Shown here piece after piece: positions 14,300-22,863 of a DNA stretch of 39,216 nt. A model generated the notes under the pieces. The model was not told the origin of the DNA. It made no database searches and worked only from the letters and a program-made list of their open reading frames with translations. Source of the DNA: GCA-002282575 sp964519885 (GTDB taxonomy: Bacteria > Pseudomonadota > Gammaproteobacteria > Thiomicrospirales > Thiomicrospiraceae). The DNA lies in assembly GCA_964519885.1 (NCBI GenBank), contig CAZFLX010000021.1:1-39216 (forward strand). The letters are read 5' to 3'. Both the position numbers and the translations under genes were made by a program. Numbering within the stretch: position 1 is the first letter of the stretch; the number at the start of each line of letters is the position of its first letter.

Positions 14300-14327
14300 T
14301 TCCTTCCGAGATTATTAGACCATTACA
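14300..14327 (-). repeat. IS3 terminal inverted repeat, orfA side
   Basis: Read from the tip (14327, minus strand): TGTAATGGTCTAATAATCTC then GGAAGGAA. Partner of 13063-13090. Confidence 0.9.
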
Positions 14328-15492
14328 TCCTGCTAAATTTATACCACGCACTATTTTTAGAACGGTGCTTACGATCGATCACGATAGCATCAAACGTTTG
14401 CCCTTGAGCCTTATGCACGGTTATGGCATAAGCCAACCTAATAGGGAATTGTGCCCAACTTAACTCTTTGCCATTGCTATCGATCGTTATAAACTCAACC
14501 CTGCCGATCCGATACTTTTTACCATTAATGTTAACAACAATGCTGGCTGGTTGGTCATCTGAAAGCATTGGATCAGCAAAAATTTCATCTACATAACCAA
14601 CACTACCATTGCTGTACTCTGGTGCCTTATTACGTAGCATGACTACTTTTGCGCCGACAAAAACCTTAAGCTCTGCGTCATAAGGATAATTTCTAATCTG
14701 CTGTTCAATTTCACTACGCCTCATCGGATACTGAAGGTAGTTAGCTGAAAAAGTTACCACATCGGTTGGTTTGACATTTTTCAGGTTTTCTTCGTTCACA
14801 AACTTCAACCTTTCATTGGTATAAACAATGCGAACGGCATCTGGAGAAGGCACTTTCTGGCGTAGGCTGTTCAATAAGCGCAAATCATTCTCAGTCACTT
14901 TTCCTATTCTGGCTCTGCCTAACAGCTCCATAAACAATGGATCATTCTGCTGACGATAAACCCTTGTTAAGCTAACCTGAATCAAATTCAGGTCTAGCCA
15001 GTCCTGAGTATTGCAAATCAGGTCACTAGCAATGACCGGAGTTTCATCGTTTTTAACTGGTGGTAATTGATAAAAATCACCCACTAGCAAAAATTGCTTA
15101 CCACCAAATGCAGGCAGACATTTGAGCGGGTCATAATAAGGATTCCTAGCTTGGTAATATTGCTGCAAGTATTCATTCATACAGCCAAACAAGTCCGGCG
15201 TAATCATCGAAACCTCATCAATAATGATCAGGTCTATTTCGTTGATCGCATCCATATTCGTGTGTTTGGTATTAAAACCAATATCCATCTTAAAAAACGC
15301 ATGAATGGTTTGACCGCCGATGTTGGCGGCTGCAATTCCAGTAGGCGCAAGCAACGCAACATTGCCATGAAATAATCGCTTAACTTCGTGGATAACTACT
15401 GACTTACCTGTGCCAGCTTGACCAGTTAAGAAAACATTATGACCATCTAAGATGAGATTGATTGCACCTTGTTGCTCTTCAGACAGATACAC
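14328..15492 (-). pseudogene. PIF1-like SF1B helicase, 5' part, interrupted by IS3
   Basis: 388 native residues remain. Walker A GQAGTGKS at 24-31, Walker B IDEVSM at 91-96, motif III GDFYQLPPV, and a motif V region AYAITVHKAQGQTFD near the break identify a PIF1/RecD2-like 5'-3' DNA helicase. The IS adds Met and a stop right after WYKFSR. The missing motif VI and C-terminus are at 12944-13060; the reconstructed protein has 426 residues. Loss of motif VI should abolish unwinding. Its start is 3 bp past the stop of the nuclease gene at 15496, so the two were probably co-transcribed and may have acted together. Confidence 0.88.
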
Positions 15493-15495
15493 AAA

Positions 15496-16179
15496 TCACC
15501 TTTTACAAATACTTTCACAAGGCACACCATCATTATCTCTATCCAAGGCTCTAACTCCACATTGAACCAGATAGAACTTCGCCTCTTCGCAACTGCTCAT
15601 TTGACCACAAGTTCGCTTGGCACCGCATTGTCCGCTGAGTTTGTTGTTATCTTCTTGTAGATTGCTTGAAGGCTCACTTGTTGACGACCGAGTTTTCTCA
15701 CTCTTGCGCCAATCCCAAGGCGGTACTCGTTCAGATTCAGGCAATGACCACAAGCCCAACCCTTGCTGTTTGGCATTGGCTTCACTTTGGGCAAGTTTAC
15801 TGCTATTGCTATACTGCCGATACATCCATGCGTTACCAGTAGCCACCATCCTCTCATTTACCCAAACATCACCGTCATATAGGTTAGCAACGATCCTGCC
15901 GTAACGATCTTTTGTCTCTACTTGAGCGCGGATAGTTTTACCATAAACCAGATCGGACAATGCTTGTTTGGATTTTTGGCCCCAAGGTTGGGCTTTTTCT
16001 GGTGCATCAATTTGGGCAACTCGAATTTTAACCGTCTGCTTGCTGCTAGGTTCATCTATCAGCATGGTTACTGTGTCACCATCAGCAACGCCGACAATCT
16101 TGCCCACCAAGTCTGTAGCATTTACAGATAAGGTAATAAACAAGCCGCAGATAAAGGCGGCAACTACTTTGAATTTCAT
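15496..16179 (-). CDS. Secreted thermonuclease-like (SNase) protein with Excalibur domain
   Basis: 227 residues. Signal peptide MKFKVVAAFICGLFITLSVN-A, then an SNase (TNase) domain at ~24-145 with VADGDTV, IRVAQIDAPE (Arg53/Glu61 region) and KDRYGRIVANL (Arg95), matching the catalytic Arg-Glu-Arg and calcium-ligand pattern. The C-terminus (~185-227) is a cysteine-rich Excalibur motif with the calcium loop DRDNDGVPCE at 213-222. Such enzymes cut DNA or RNA outside the cytoplasm; Excalibur tails may hold them at the surface. It lies between a helicase and paralogue E, downstream of umuDC, in a same-strand series that could be read from the SOS promoter. Confidence 0.85.
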   Translation of the reverse strand: MKFKVVAAFICGLFITLSVNATDLVGKIVGVADGDTVTMLIDEPSSKQTVKIRVAQIDAPEKAQPWGQKSKQALSDLVYGKTIRAQVETKDRYGRIVANLYDGDVWVNERMVATGNAWMYRQYSNSSKLAQSEANAKQQGLGLWSLPESERVPPWDWRKSEKTRSSTSEPSSNLQEDNNKLSGQCGAKRTCGQMSSCEEAKFYLVQCGVRALDRDNDGVPCESICKR

Positions 16180-16248
16180 GATTTACTTACTCAGTTGCGT
16201 GGTAATGATTGAGGTTTGCTTAGAAACGTCACAGAAAATGAAAGCATA

Positions 16249-16638
16249 TTAAGATTTTCGTTCAGCTCTGGCTAACGAAGCGATAAGCATAACGATAAGC
16301 GCAAAAATGGCAACAACACTAACCATAACCATGCCTGTTCCATTTACAAATTTGTCCATGCCTTCGTGATTGACCGTTTTAACTGCCGAGTCGTCACATT
16401 CAACACTGGGCTCATAGGCTAAAACGCTACTATTGATAACACTCTCTCGAATAACATAGTGCAGCTTACCCGCCACACACGCATACTTTTGAACACCTTG
16501 AGAGGTTACATCATGATCTTTTGCAAAGGTCGCTAGTGAATTCTGATTTTCAATTAGGCCTTCTTCTCGCAAATTCCACCCATACAGCCAAGTAGCACTA
16601 AGGGTTAAAAAAACCAAAATAATCCCGATTGCTTTCAT
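16249..16638 (-). CDS. Two-cysteine membrane protein, paralogue E
   Basis: 129 residues from the ATG at 16638 (AAGGA 7 nt upstream); an upstream GTG at 16662 lacks a ribosome site. Layout as in B-D: membrane segment near the start, polar helix, Cys54 and Cys81 (C-x26-C; CVAGKL and YEPSVEC), membrane segment at ~99-122, basic tail. It is more than 11 kb from the other copies and next to umuDC and the secreted nuclease. Upstream lies an 8-bp inverted repeat AAAATGCA/TGCATTTT (16685-16692/16705-16712) in the 91-bp gap after umuC, which might be its own control site. Function unknown. Confidence 0.7.
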   Translation of the reverse strand: MKAIGIILVFLTLSATWLYGWNLREEGLIENQNSLATFAKDHDVTSQGVQKYACVAGKLHYVIRESVINSSVLAYEPSVECDDSAVKTVNHEGMDKFVNGTGMVMVSVVAIFALIVMLIASLARAERKS

Positions 16639-16684
16639 CTGCGATTTCCTTACCAATGCCACATGAGCAATTTACCTATTTTGC

Positions 16685-16712
16685 AAAATGCATAATCTGC
16701 ATATTGCATTTT
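16685..16712. promoter_or_regulatory. Inverted repeat between umuC and paralogue E
   Basis: AAAATGCA - 12 nt - TGCATTTT. The 12-nt centre also contains TGCAT. No T-run follows, so an operator is more likely than a terminator. No clear promoter could be fixed around it. Confidence 0.3.
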
Positions 16713-16753
16713 CCTATCCACAAGCTTACCAACAGATTTTGTGGAAAACCAGT

Positions 16754-18019
16754 CTAACGCACCACCGGCAACTCATCCCACCGTGTCGTGTAACGTGGTG
16801 ATACCTTATCCCGCTTCATTGCCCAAGGTTTACTGACCCCTTCGCATCCAAAGAACACTTGTCCTTTATGTTGTTTGTTGAGCTGATCGACCAAACTCAT
16901 TAAGCCTTTACGTTTGGATTCATCTTTAGGCTGTTCATCGAACAAGCCCAACTGAAAGGTTCCTGGTGCGTAAAAGTCCGATAGCATCACCCCTGCTTTA
17001 GCATAGCGAAACTGCGGTTTATAAATACGCTGAATCAGTTCATTGGCTTGATGTAGAAAGACAGCTGTGTCGTCACTGGGATAGCTGAGTTGGCTACTGG
17101 CCTGATTACTGTAATAAGGCTCTTTATCGGCAAAAGGACTGGTACGACAAAACACCGTAATGGATTGCGCACTCATACCTTCGCCTCTGAGTTTTTCACA
17201 GGCTCTGGCGGTATAAGTGGCAACCGCTTGCGCTAGGTGGTCTAATTCTATAATACGATCACCAAAAGAGCGAGAACAGACAATTTGCTGTTTGGTGGCG
17301 GGTGTTTCATCTAGCCCAAAACAAGCTTGCCCTTTTAACTCTCGTTGCGTGCGTTCTAATACCACTGAAAACCGTTTACGCAGGCTTCCCGTATCATGCT
17401 GGATAAAATTCCACACGGTTTGAATACCCATATCAGTTAATTGACGCGATAAGCGACGACCCACACCCCATACTTCACCTACTTCGGTAATACGCATGAG
17501 CTTTTCAATGCGAGCCTTGTTGGTTAATACCACCACACCACCGGTTTTCGGATACTGCTTGGCGGCATGATTGGCTAACTTAGCCAAAGTCTTGGTCGCA
17601 CCAATACCAACGCCAACACTGATACCTGTGTGTTTAAATACCGTTGATTGAATAAGCTTACCCATCTGCGATAACGCATGTTCATCACTAAAACCACGTA
17701 AATCGGCAAAAGCCTCATCTATGGAATAAATCTCAATCGCTGGTACAACCGATTCAATGGTTTCCATGACCCGACGGCTGATGTCGGCATACAATTCATA
17801 GTTACTGGAAAAGACCATCACGCCATTACGATCAATACGCTCTTTAGCCTGAAAGTAAGGCTCACCCATCTTAAAACCTAATGCTTTGGCTTCTTTACTG
17901 CGTGCGACTATGCAACCATCATTATTACTCAGCACAACAACGGGAGTATGGGCTAAGTCAGGACGAAATAGCTTCTCACAAGATGCGTAGAAGTTATTGC
18001 AATCGATGAGTGCAAACAC
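16754..18019 (-). CDS. umuC: DNA polymerase V catalytic subunit UmuC
   Basis: 421 residues, the usual size. The N-terminus MFALIDCNNFYASCEKLFRP holds the first catalytic Asp and the steric-gate Tyr/Phe region of Y-family polymerases, and SIDEAFADL carries the catalytic DE pair. GVGIGATKTLAKLANHAAK is the conserved fingers/palm stretch. The C-terminal little-finger and beta-clamp regions are complete. It copies past DNA lesions with UmuD'2 and RecA. It overlaps the end of umuD by one base and is transcribed from the promoter at 18479-18507. Mobile elements often carry umuDC; here it is about 2.3 kb inside the island end. Confidence 0.95.
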   Translation of the reverse strand: MFALIDCNNFYASCEKLFRPDLAHTPVVVLSNNDGCIVARSKEAKALGFKMGEPYFQAKERIDRNGVMVFSSNYELYADISRRVMETIESVVPAIEIYSIDEAFADLRGFSDEHALSQMGKLIQSTVFKHTGISVGVGIGATKTLAKLANHAAKQYPKTGGVVVLTNKARIEKLMRITEVGEVWGVGRRLSRQLTDMGIQTVWNFIQHDTGSLRKRFSVVLERTQRELKGQACFGLDETPATKQQIVCSRSFGDRIIELDHLAQAVATYTARACEKLRGEGMSAQSITVFCRTSPFADKEPYYSNQASSQLSYPSDDTAVFLHQANELIQRIYKPQFRYAKAGVMLSDFYAPGTFQLGLFDEQPKDESKRKGLMSLVDQLNKQHKGQVFFGCEGVSKPWAMKRDKVSPRYTTRWDELPVVR

Positions 18020-18450
18020 TAGCTTGTCCGCTTAAACGAATGCAAGGTATGCACCACCACACCCTGAATCGACAGCTCACTTTCATTGGGAACCAGAATG
18101 ACCGGATAAGCTGGATTCATCGGCACTAATCTCACCCCTGTCTCATCTACCTCTAACCGCTTCACCGTCAGTTCACCATAATAGCCAGCAATGACAATAT
18201 CACCCGATTTAGGCTCAATCGAACGATCGACAATGAGCATATCGCCATCTTGTATGCCAGCGCCAATCATTGAATCACCCGAAACCCGCACAAAGTAAGT
18301 GGCTGCAGGATGACGAATGCACAGCTCATTCAAATCCAAGCTCTGCTCAGTGTAATCTGCTGCTGGTGACGGAAAGCCTGCAGGCACCAACGCCTCAACA
18401 TAAGCACAAGGCATATAACTCATGGGCGAAGCAACGGAAAAGCGAAGCAT
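18019..18450 (-). CDS. umuD: UmuD, S24-family self-cleaving subunit of DNA polymerase V
   Basis: 143 residues. Cleavage site Ala24-Gly25 (PAGFPSPAADY), nucleophile Ser60 in GDSM and general base Lys97 in TVKRLE, at the same numbers as in E. coli UmuD. RecA filaments trigger self-cleavage to UmuD', which activates UmuC. There is no helix-turn-helix, so it is not a LexA-type repressor. The ATG has GGAG at -7 or so. Expression is set by the palindrome-containing promoter just upstream. Confidence 0.95.
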   Translation of the reverse strand: MLRFSVASPMSYMPCAYVEALVPAGFPSPAADYTEQSLDLNELCIRHPAATYFVRVSGDSMIGAGIQDGDMLIVDRSIEPKSGDIVIAGYYGELTVKRLEVDETGVRLVPMNPAYPVILVPNESELSIQGVVVHTLHSFKRTS

Positions 18451-18478
18451 GACAAACTCCAGATGGTGTGGAGTATTA

Positions 18479-18507
18479 ATTATAGAACGATTGTTCTATT
18501 TTATCAA
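18479..18507 (-). promoter_or_regulatory. umuDC promoter with SOS-type operator in the spacer
   Basis: Minus strand: TTGATA (18507-18502), 17 nt, TATAAT (18484-18479), a near-consensus sigma-70 promoter. The spacer holds GAAC-N4-GTTC (18485-18496), the core of the palindrome ATAGAAC-GATT-GTTCTAT at 18482-18499, which also covers part of the -10. A second dyad, GATAC-N8-GTATC, lies just upstream (18510-18527). The core matches the GAAC-N4-GTTC type of LexA box rather than the CTGT-N8-ACAG of E. coli. A repressor here would block polymerase directly. Confidence 0.75.
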
Positions 18508-18546
18508 TTGATACTATAGTCTGTATCTTCGTTCTTGAAACTAACG

Positions 18547-20178
18547 TTAAAAATCAATCCGCTCCCTTATCCACGCAGCCACATGCTCAATCCAGTCGTT
18601 TGTATCAGCAGTTTCATCAAGCATTTTCCAATGTTTTTTACTAACAAATTTACCTAATTTTGCCAATTTTCTGTCATTGACCACATGGGACATTACGCCC
18701 TTTTTGGTGGCAATTATGCGCATAACCCTACGTAAAAGGTATGGGTTCTCCTTCCTGTGCAGTTTAAAAAACAACACACAACAAGCTTGATCCGAGTCTA
18801 ACTCTAGCATATAAACAGGTTGTTTATCTTTGATGTTAAACTTAAAAAGCAGAACAAACCGACGAGCCTCTTCATTTTCCCTTTTAGCGACTACAACCCA
18901 GTCTTTGTTATGCTCTGTTTTTTTAAAATACAAACAAACTGGCTCCGGATAGACTAAACAATCTAAACTAGCAACCCACTCAATAGAAGTAAAAACTGAT
19001 TTCACTAGACTTCTGGAAGCAACAACCAACAGACGCATGTTGTCGCTAAAGAAATCATTCTGACTAGCGCCTGTGTTAATAATAGCGACGCCCTTATTCA
19101 TTCCATGTGGGTCATTGCCAGAGCCTTTAGATACTCTTTCCGCATCTATTTTAATGGAACCACCACCAGAGGAATTAGAATCTTTAGGCACTGAACTAAT
19201 CATGCGAATGGGTGCGCTGCCAATTAGTGTTGTTTTAAATGGGGTTACATACTCACCGTCGTTTCTACCTGGTGTTTCATCAACAATTTCAGGCTCAACT
19301 GATTCAAAGTAACGGATTCTACTTGAACCGCTTTTTATGCCTACATCAGAGCTATCTGAACTTGAGTGATCGACAAATTGCTTGACTGGAATTGTGTCAT
19401 CTAGTGATGCCCCTGTAATGCCCCAAAGGTACTCCGCACCGGTTTGGATGTTTTTCATGACATTTCCAGACACAGTAAATTGTTTACAATGCCATGGAAC
19501 ACCTTGTATTAAGAACTTTTCGTCGGTTCTATCTCTGAAGAAATTAAACTGTTTATTTAATGTAGCTACACTCCCATGCACCAGACTGTTGTGCCGTATA
19601 TTGGCAAGCAAAGTATAGGCAAATACATTGTTATTCCAAGCTTTATTCTTTAGGTAAATTTCGTATGGACTATGATTAAAATCCAGTGAATCGTAGCCTT
19701 CTTTGCTGTGCTTTTTCAATACTTCATCTGGGGAGAATCTGATTAAATCTTGGATCAGTTCATGTGCGCCATAAGTTGCAAACACCAACTCCATGGATTG
19801 CAACTTGATTTGATTATTTTGTAGCATGATCGTCGGGATGTTGTGTTTAAAGCTTTCCCAATCATTCAGTGTTTTAGGATCAATGTGATATGAAGATTGA
19901 ATGAGATTGAATTCTCCATCAGTAAGCTTCTCTAGTTGTGAACTGGAGATAATGCCAATCATTTTTCCATTTTGCCACAAGGTTGAAGGACGATATTGCA
20001 TGGCTCGTATTATAGATACGTCAAGAACAAACATATCTGATGCGTCGTTGATGTTTGTAAAGGCTACTTCGATCAACAAGTCACTTTCTTTAAGACTAAT
20101 GCGTGAAGTCCGCACGACAACGTAAGTTTTATTATTATCTTTTGGCAAAATTTGTTCGCCGCTCAATACAACCTCCAA
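18547..20178 (-). CDS. TnsE-like transposition protein (Tn7-like element)
   Basis: 543 residues, close to Tn7 TnsE (538). The shared pattern is by eye: a mid-protein W...VSGN...LWGITGASLDDTIP (~230-265) like the WKLHVKG...VGLEINAMLP stretch of TnsE; a low-complexity Ser/Asp/Gly linker (~275-370); and a C-terminal domain with FVLLFKFNIKD, VYMLELDSD, a long basic helix region and a Trp near the end (TNDWIEHVAAW). TnsE directs Tn7-like elements to replicating DNA. It is the first gene inside the island end at comM, 110 bp from the tip, reading inward, which supports the call. tnsA/B/C/D are not in the window. Low sequence identity keeps this provisional. Confidence 0.55.
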   Translation of the reverse strand: MEVVLSGEQILPKDNNKTYVVVRTSRISLKESDLLIEVAFTNINDASDMFVLDVSIIRAMQYRPSTLWQNGKMIGIISSSQLEKLTDGEFNLIQSSYHIDPKTLNDWESFKHNIPTIMLQNNQIKLQSMELVFATYGAHELIQDLIRFSPDEVLKKHSKEGYDSLDFNHSPYEIYLKNKAWNNNVFAYTLLANIRHNSLVHGSVATLNKQFNFFRDRTDEKFLIQGVPWHCKQFTVSGNVMKNIQTGAEYLWGITGASLDDTIPVKQFVDHSSSDSSDVGIKSGSSRIRYFESVEPEIVDETPGRNDGEYVTPFKTTLIGSAPIRMISSVPKDSNSSGGGSIKIDAERVSKGSGNDPHGMNKGVAIINTGASQNDFFSDNMRLLVVASRSLVKSVFTSIEWVASLDCLVYPEPVCLYFKKTEHNKDWVVVAKRENEEARRFVLLFKFNIKDKQPVYMLELDSDQACCVLFFKLHRKENPYLLRRVMRIIATKKGVMSHVVNDRKLAKLGKFVSKKHWKMLDETADTNDWIEHVAAWIRERIDF

Positions 20179-20214
20179 ACTTTCATATATAACATGCCGT
20201 GTTAAGGATGTTTA

Positions 20215-20288
20215 ATGATCTGGAGGGGGCGTCACTTACTTTTGTTGCAACAATTGTTGTAATGTTGCATTAATTATTGTAAATGACA
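20215..20288 (-). mobile_element. Terminal end of a Tn7-like island inserted in comM
   Basis: Reading from comM on the minus strand, native codons end GGA-GGG-GGT and the foreign end starts TGTCATTT at 20288. Two related motifs follow, TTAATGCAACATTA and TTGTTGCAACAAAA, a likely pair of transposase (TnsB-type) sites, with a perfect CAACAATTGTTG dyad between them. The five bases next to the tip (minus GGGGT, plus ACCCC at 20289-20293) would be the target duplication; the other copy is outside the window. A GGAGGGGG copy at 20222-20229 mirrors the CCCCCTCC of comM at 20290-20297. Confidence 0.55.
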
Positions 20289-21143
20289 ACCCCCTCCCAC
20301 TAAGGCCACCGCCGATGCCGAATGGTGAGGTGCTTGAAAAGGCAACTGACCCGCCAATATCGGCTCTACGGGCAAACTGGCTAAGGAATGAATCGCCGCC
20401 GACTCTAAGCGATGGGCTTCCGACAAGGGTGGCAAAATACCCGCCATACGACTGGCCAACATACTTTTTCCACTACCAGGGGGGCCAACCAACAAAATAC
20501 TATGACCACCTGCTGCGGCAATTTCTAAAGCGCGCTTACCCATTGCCTGACCACGTACTTCGATCAAATCTGGCTGCGGCAAACTTTCTTGCTTCAATAA
20601 GCGACCATCGGCACTGTGTAAACTGCCTGTTCCACACAAAAATGCCATCACTTCACGCAAATGAGAAGCGCCCAGCACCTGTAAATTCGGTACGACTGCA
20701 CATACCGCTAACTGTTCGGTAGGCACAATTAGGGTACGACCCGACTCACGCGCCGCCATGGCAACGGGTAAAATGCCCGCAACGGGACGTAGCTCACCAT
20801 CAAGTCCCAATTCACCGACCCATTCGGTTTGCGCGAGCCGATCACTTGGCACTTGTCCCGAAGCAGCCAACAACCCAATGGCAATAGGTAAATCGTAACG
20901 ACCACCTTGTTTGGGCAAGTCGGCTGGTGCTAGATTAATGGTAATACGTCGTGTCGGATAATCGCCATCGGAAGATAACAGGGCACTGCGCACCCTATCC
21001 TTACTTTCGCGTACTGCCGATTCGGGCAAGCCAACTAGGGTTAAACTGGGCAAGCCATTCGATAAATGCACTTCCACCATCACTGCTGGAGAAGCTAAGC
21101 CTAATTCTGCACGTGTCCACACTTGTGCCAAGGTATGAGCCAT
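20289..21143 (-). pseudogene. comM: comM (Mg-chelatase-like AAA+ helicase), 5' part, truncated by the island
   Basis: 285 native codons remain of a gene usually about 500 codons long. Present are the N-terminal S5/Lon-like domain (~1-170) and the start of the AAA+ module with Walker A LLVGPPGSGKSML. The sequence departs from the family right after PHHSASAVALVGGG, before the Walker B region, and four foreign residues (CHLQ) precede a stop at 20274. ComM is a hexameric helicase for branch migration during natural transformation, so this cell should be impaired in that function. The rest of the gene should lie at the far end of the island. Confidence 0.92.
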
Positions 21144-21206
21144 GGTTTTCGCTTTCCTTATCTATTTTTAAGCAAGATCACCATGGTAACGGAATTGCGA
21201 TTAAAA

Positions 21207-21950
21207 TTAAAGCGAGCGCCGACTGTTCCAAGCATAAACACACAAAGCCGACAGCGACAATACTGCCACAAGGGTGTAACCGGCTGGCCAGTCAAATCCC
21301 AACGCTAAAGCCAATCCCAACCAAGATAGCAATACCGCCATGACGCTATTCACCCTTAAGCTGGAAGGGACTCGTGTTAATCCGATTAATGCGGGGGCTA
21401 ACAATAGCGCAAACACCACCAACAAGCCGGCCATTTTCACCGCAAAAGCGCACACCAAAGCAAACATCCAGTAAAAACCTTGACCGCGTAACCATGCCCA
21501 CCGCCACCATAGCACAGCCACCAACACAGCCACCAGTAAACTCAACACGGCTTGTTCAGCACTAATAAACAGCACGTCGTAAGCCACCAAAGCAGCAATC
21601 ACTTCTCGTTGACTGCCGGCATTAGCTTGCACCAACATAAACACCGACAAAGCCAAAGCATACAAAAGTCCAATCGGTGCTTCCAATGCCACTGAACTGG
21701 CTTTCAACGACAAAAACCTGACCAGCGAAGCCGCCAATAAAGCCCCCAGCAAGGCACCTAGCCACAAGGCCCACTCAGCTTCCTGCAACCATAACACAGC
21801 CACCGCTGCGCCCAATGCTGCCCACTGCCCCACCGCTAAATCGAGAAAAATCACACCACGCTTCACTACTTCCGTTCCAAAGGGAACGAGCAGCAGCGAT
21901 AAAGCCAACATCAACAGTAAAGCAGGCCAGAAGAGTTCTAACAGGGTCAT
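21207..21950 (-). CDS. znuB: Zinc ABC transporter permease ZnuB
   Basis: 247 residues, about eight membrane segments, of the ABC-3 family. LDLAVGQWAALGAAVA and the GLLVVFALLLAPALIG stretch are hallmark permease regions. It moves zinc across the inner membrane, fed by ZnuA. Its start overlaps the end of znuA by 4 bp. The matching ATPase ZnuC is not beside it and must be encoded elsewhere, which is unusual. The divergence to Mn/Fe permeases is small, but the zur-linked context favours zinc. Confidence 0.88.
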   Translation of the reverse strand: MTLLELFWPALLLMLALSLLLVPFGTEVVKRGVIFLDLAVGQWAALGAAVAVLWLQEAEWALWLGALLGALLAASLVRFLSLKASSVALEAPIGLLYALALSVFMLVQANAGSQREVIAALVAYDVLFISAEQAVLSLLVAVLVAVLWWRWAWLRGQGFYWMFALVCAFAVKMAGLLVVFALLLAPALIGLTRVPSSLRVNSVMAVLLSWLGLALALGFDWPAGYTLVAVLSLSALCVYAWNSRRSL

Positions 21951-22840
21951 GAGGACAACCGCTCCACCAACTCATCAAACCAACTGAACAGGTCTTTTGC
22001 TTGAGGACTTGCACCCACATCGGAAGGTAAGACTTGCCATTTCACCTGACGCTGTTTGGCTAACCATTCAGTGGCTTCTTTGTCACGAAAATGCTCTTGA
22101 ATCACCATCACCACTTGTTGATCTTGTAATCGTTTTACCAGCTTTTCCAAATGACTAGCACTGGGCGGCACACCCGGAACTGGCTCAACATTCGCCACGA
22201 TAGTCATACCTAACCAATGGGCTAAATCATCGAAACTTTCGTGATACTGCACTAACTGCTTGCCTTTTAAAGGTGCTAGTTTCAACTGCCACTGCTGTGT
22301 TGCGGTTTGCCAACGCTGATCGAATCGTGCCAAGGACTGCTCATAAAAGCCACAACCCGCCTTATCTAAATGACACAACTGATGCGCCACACCAAAAGCC
22401 AGCGCAGCCATATTATCCGGGTTAAACACATAATGCGGATTGCCATCGGGATGCACATCACCATCAGCACGCGTAGCGTGTGGGCGAGGATTTGATAGCG
22501 TTACCAAACTAGACAGGTCTAAAAAGCCTTCGCTATTCGGTTGAATGCGTGCATTAGCCGCCTGACGCAGCACAGGCGGCAACCAACCAATTTCTAATTG
22601 ACCACCATTGATGACCAATAAATCGGCATTACGCAATTTAACCGCCAACGAAGGTTTCGGCGGCACAAAATGCGGATCAAAACTGGCCTGCGCTAAAACG
22701 GTTACTGAAACACGCTGTTGACCAATCTGCTGTACCAAATCGCCTATCCAGCCATAAGTGGCCACCACATTCAGCGTGGCATAAGCCGACCCTTGATAAC
22801 AGAAAAGGGCGACCAATGTCGCCCAAAACCTTTTTTTCAT
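21947..22840 (-). CDS. znuA: Zinc-binding periplasmic protein ZnuA
   Basis: 297 residues, signal peptide MKKRFWATLVALFCYQGSAYA. Cluster A-I metal-binding protein with candidate ligands His57-58 region (SFDPHFVPP), the His of NPHYVFNP, the His of YHESF, and an acidic ligand in the C-lobe. The usual His-rich loop of enterobacterial ZnuA is short here (PHATRADGDVHPDGNPH). It collects zinc in the periplasm for ZnuB. Followed 4 bp overlapping by znuB; preceded 23 bp by the porin gene, so the three are probably one Zur-controlled unit. Confidence 0.9.
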   Translation of the reverse strand: MKKRFWATLVALFCYQGSAYATLNVVATYGWIGDLVQQIGQQRVSVTVLAQASFDPHFVPPKPSLAVKLRNADLLVINGGQLEIGWLPPVLRQAANARIQPNSEGFLDLSSLVTLSNPRPHATRADGDVHPDGNPHYVFNPDNMAALAFGVAHQLCHLDKAGCGFYEQSLARFDQRWQTATQQWQLKLAPLKGKQLVQYHESFDDLAHWLGMTIVANVEPVPGVPPSASHLEKLVKRLQDQQVVMVIQEHFRDKEATEWLAKQRQVKWQVLPSDVGASPQAKDLFSWFDELVERLSS

Positions 22841-22863
22841 CCTATATCCTCGGATAACAGGTT

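Larger units (their letters stand above)
13063..14327 (-). mobile_element. Complete IS3-family insertion sequence, 1265 bp
   Basis: Two overlapping genes (orfA 14266-13943, orfB 13946-13092) lie between terminal inverted repeats TGTAATGGTC... The flanking trinucleotide TCC occurs at 13060-13062 and 14328-14330, a 3-bp target duplication that is usual for IS3. Insertion interrupts a PIF1-like helicase gene. Both transposase frames are intact and the duplication is perfect, so the insertion looks recent and the element is probably functional. Confidence 0.95.

Noticed and set aside
18505..18530. E. coli-type LexA box (CTGT-N8-ACAG) upstream of umuD
   Set aside because: Only CTGTATC occurs as a half-site; the partner half is missing. 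The GAAC-N4-GTTC palindrome in the spacer is far better placed.
20315..20722. Plus-strand 135-residue frame opposite comM
   Set aside because: Antisense to the clearly conserved comM sequence; no support of its own.
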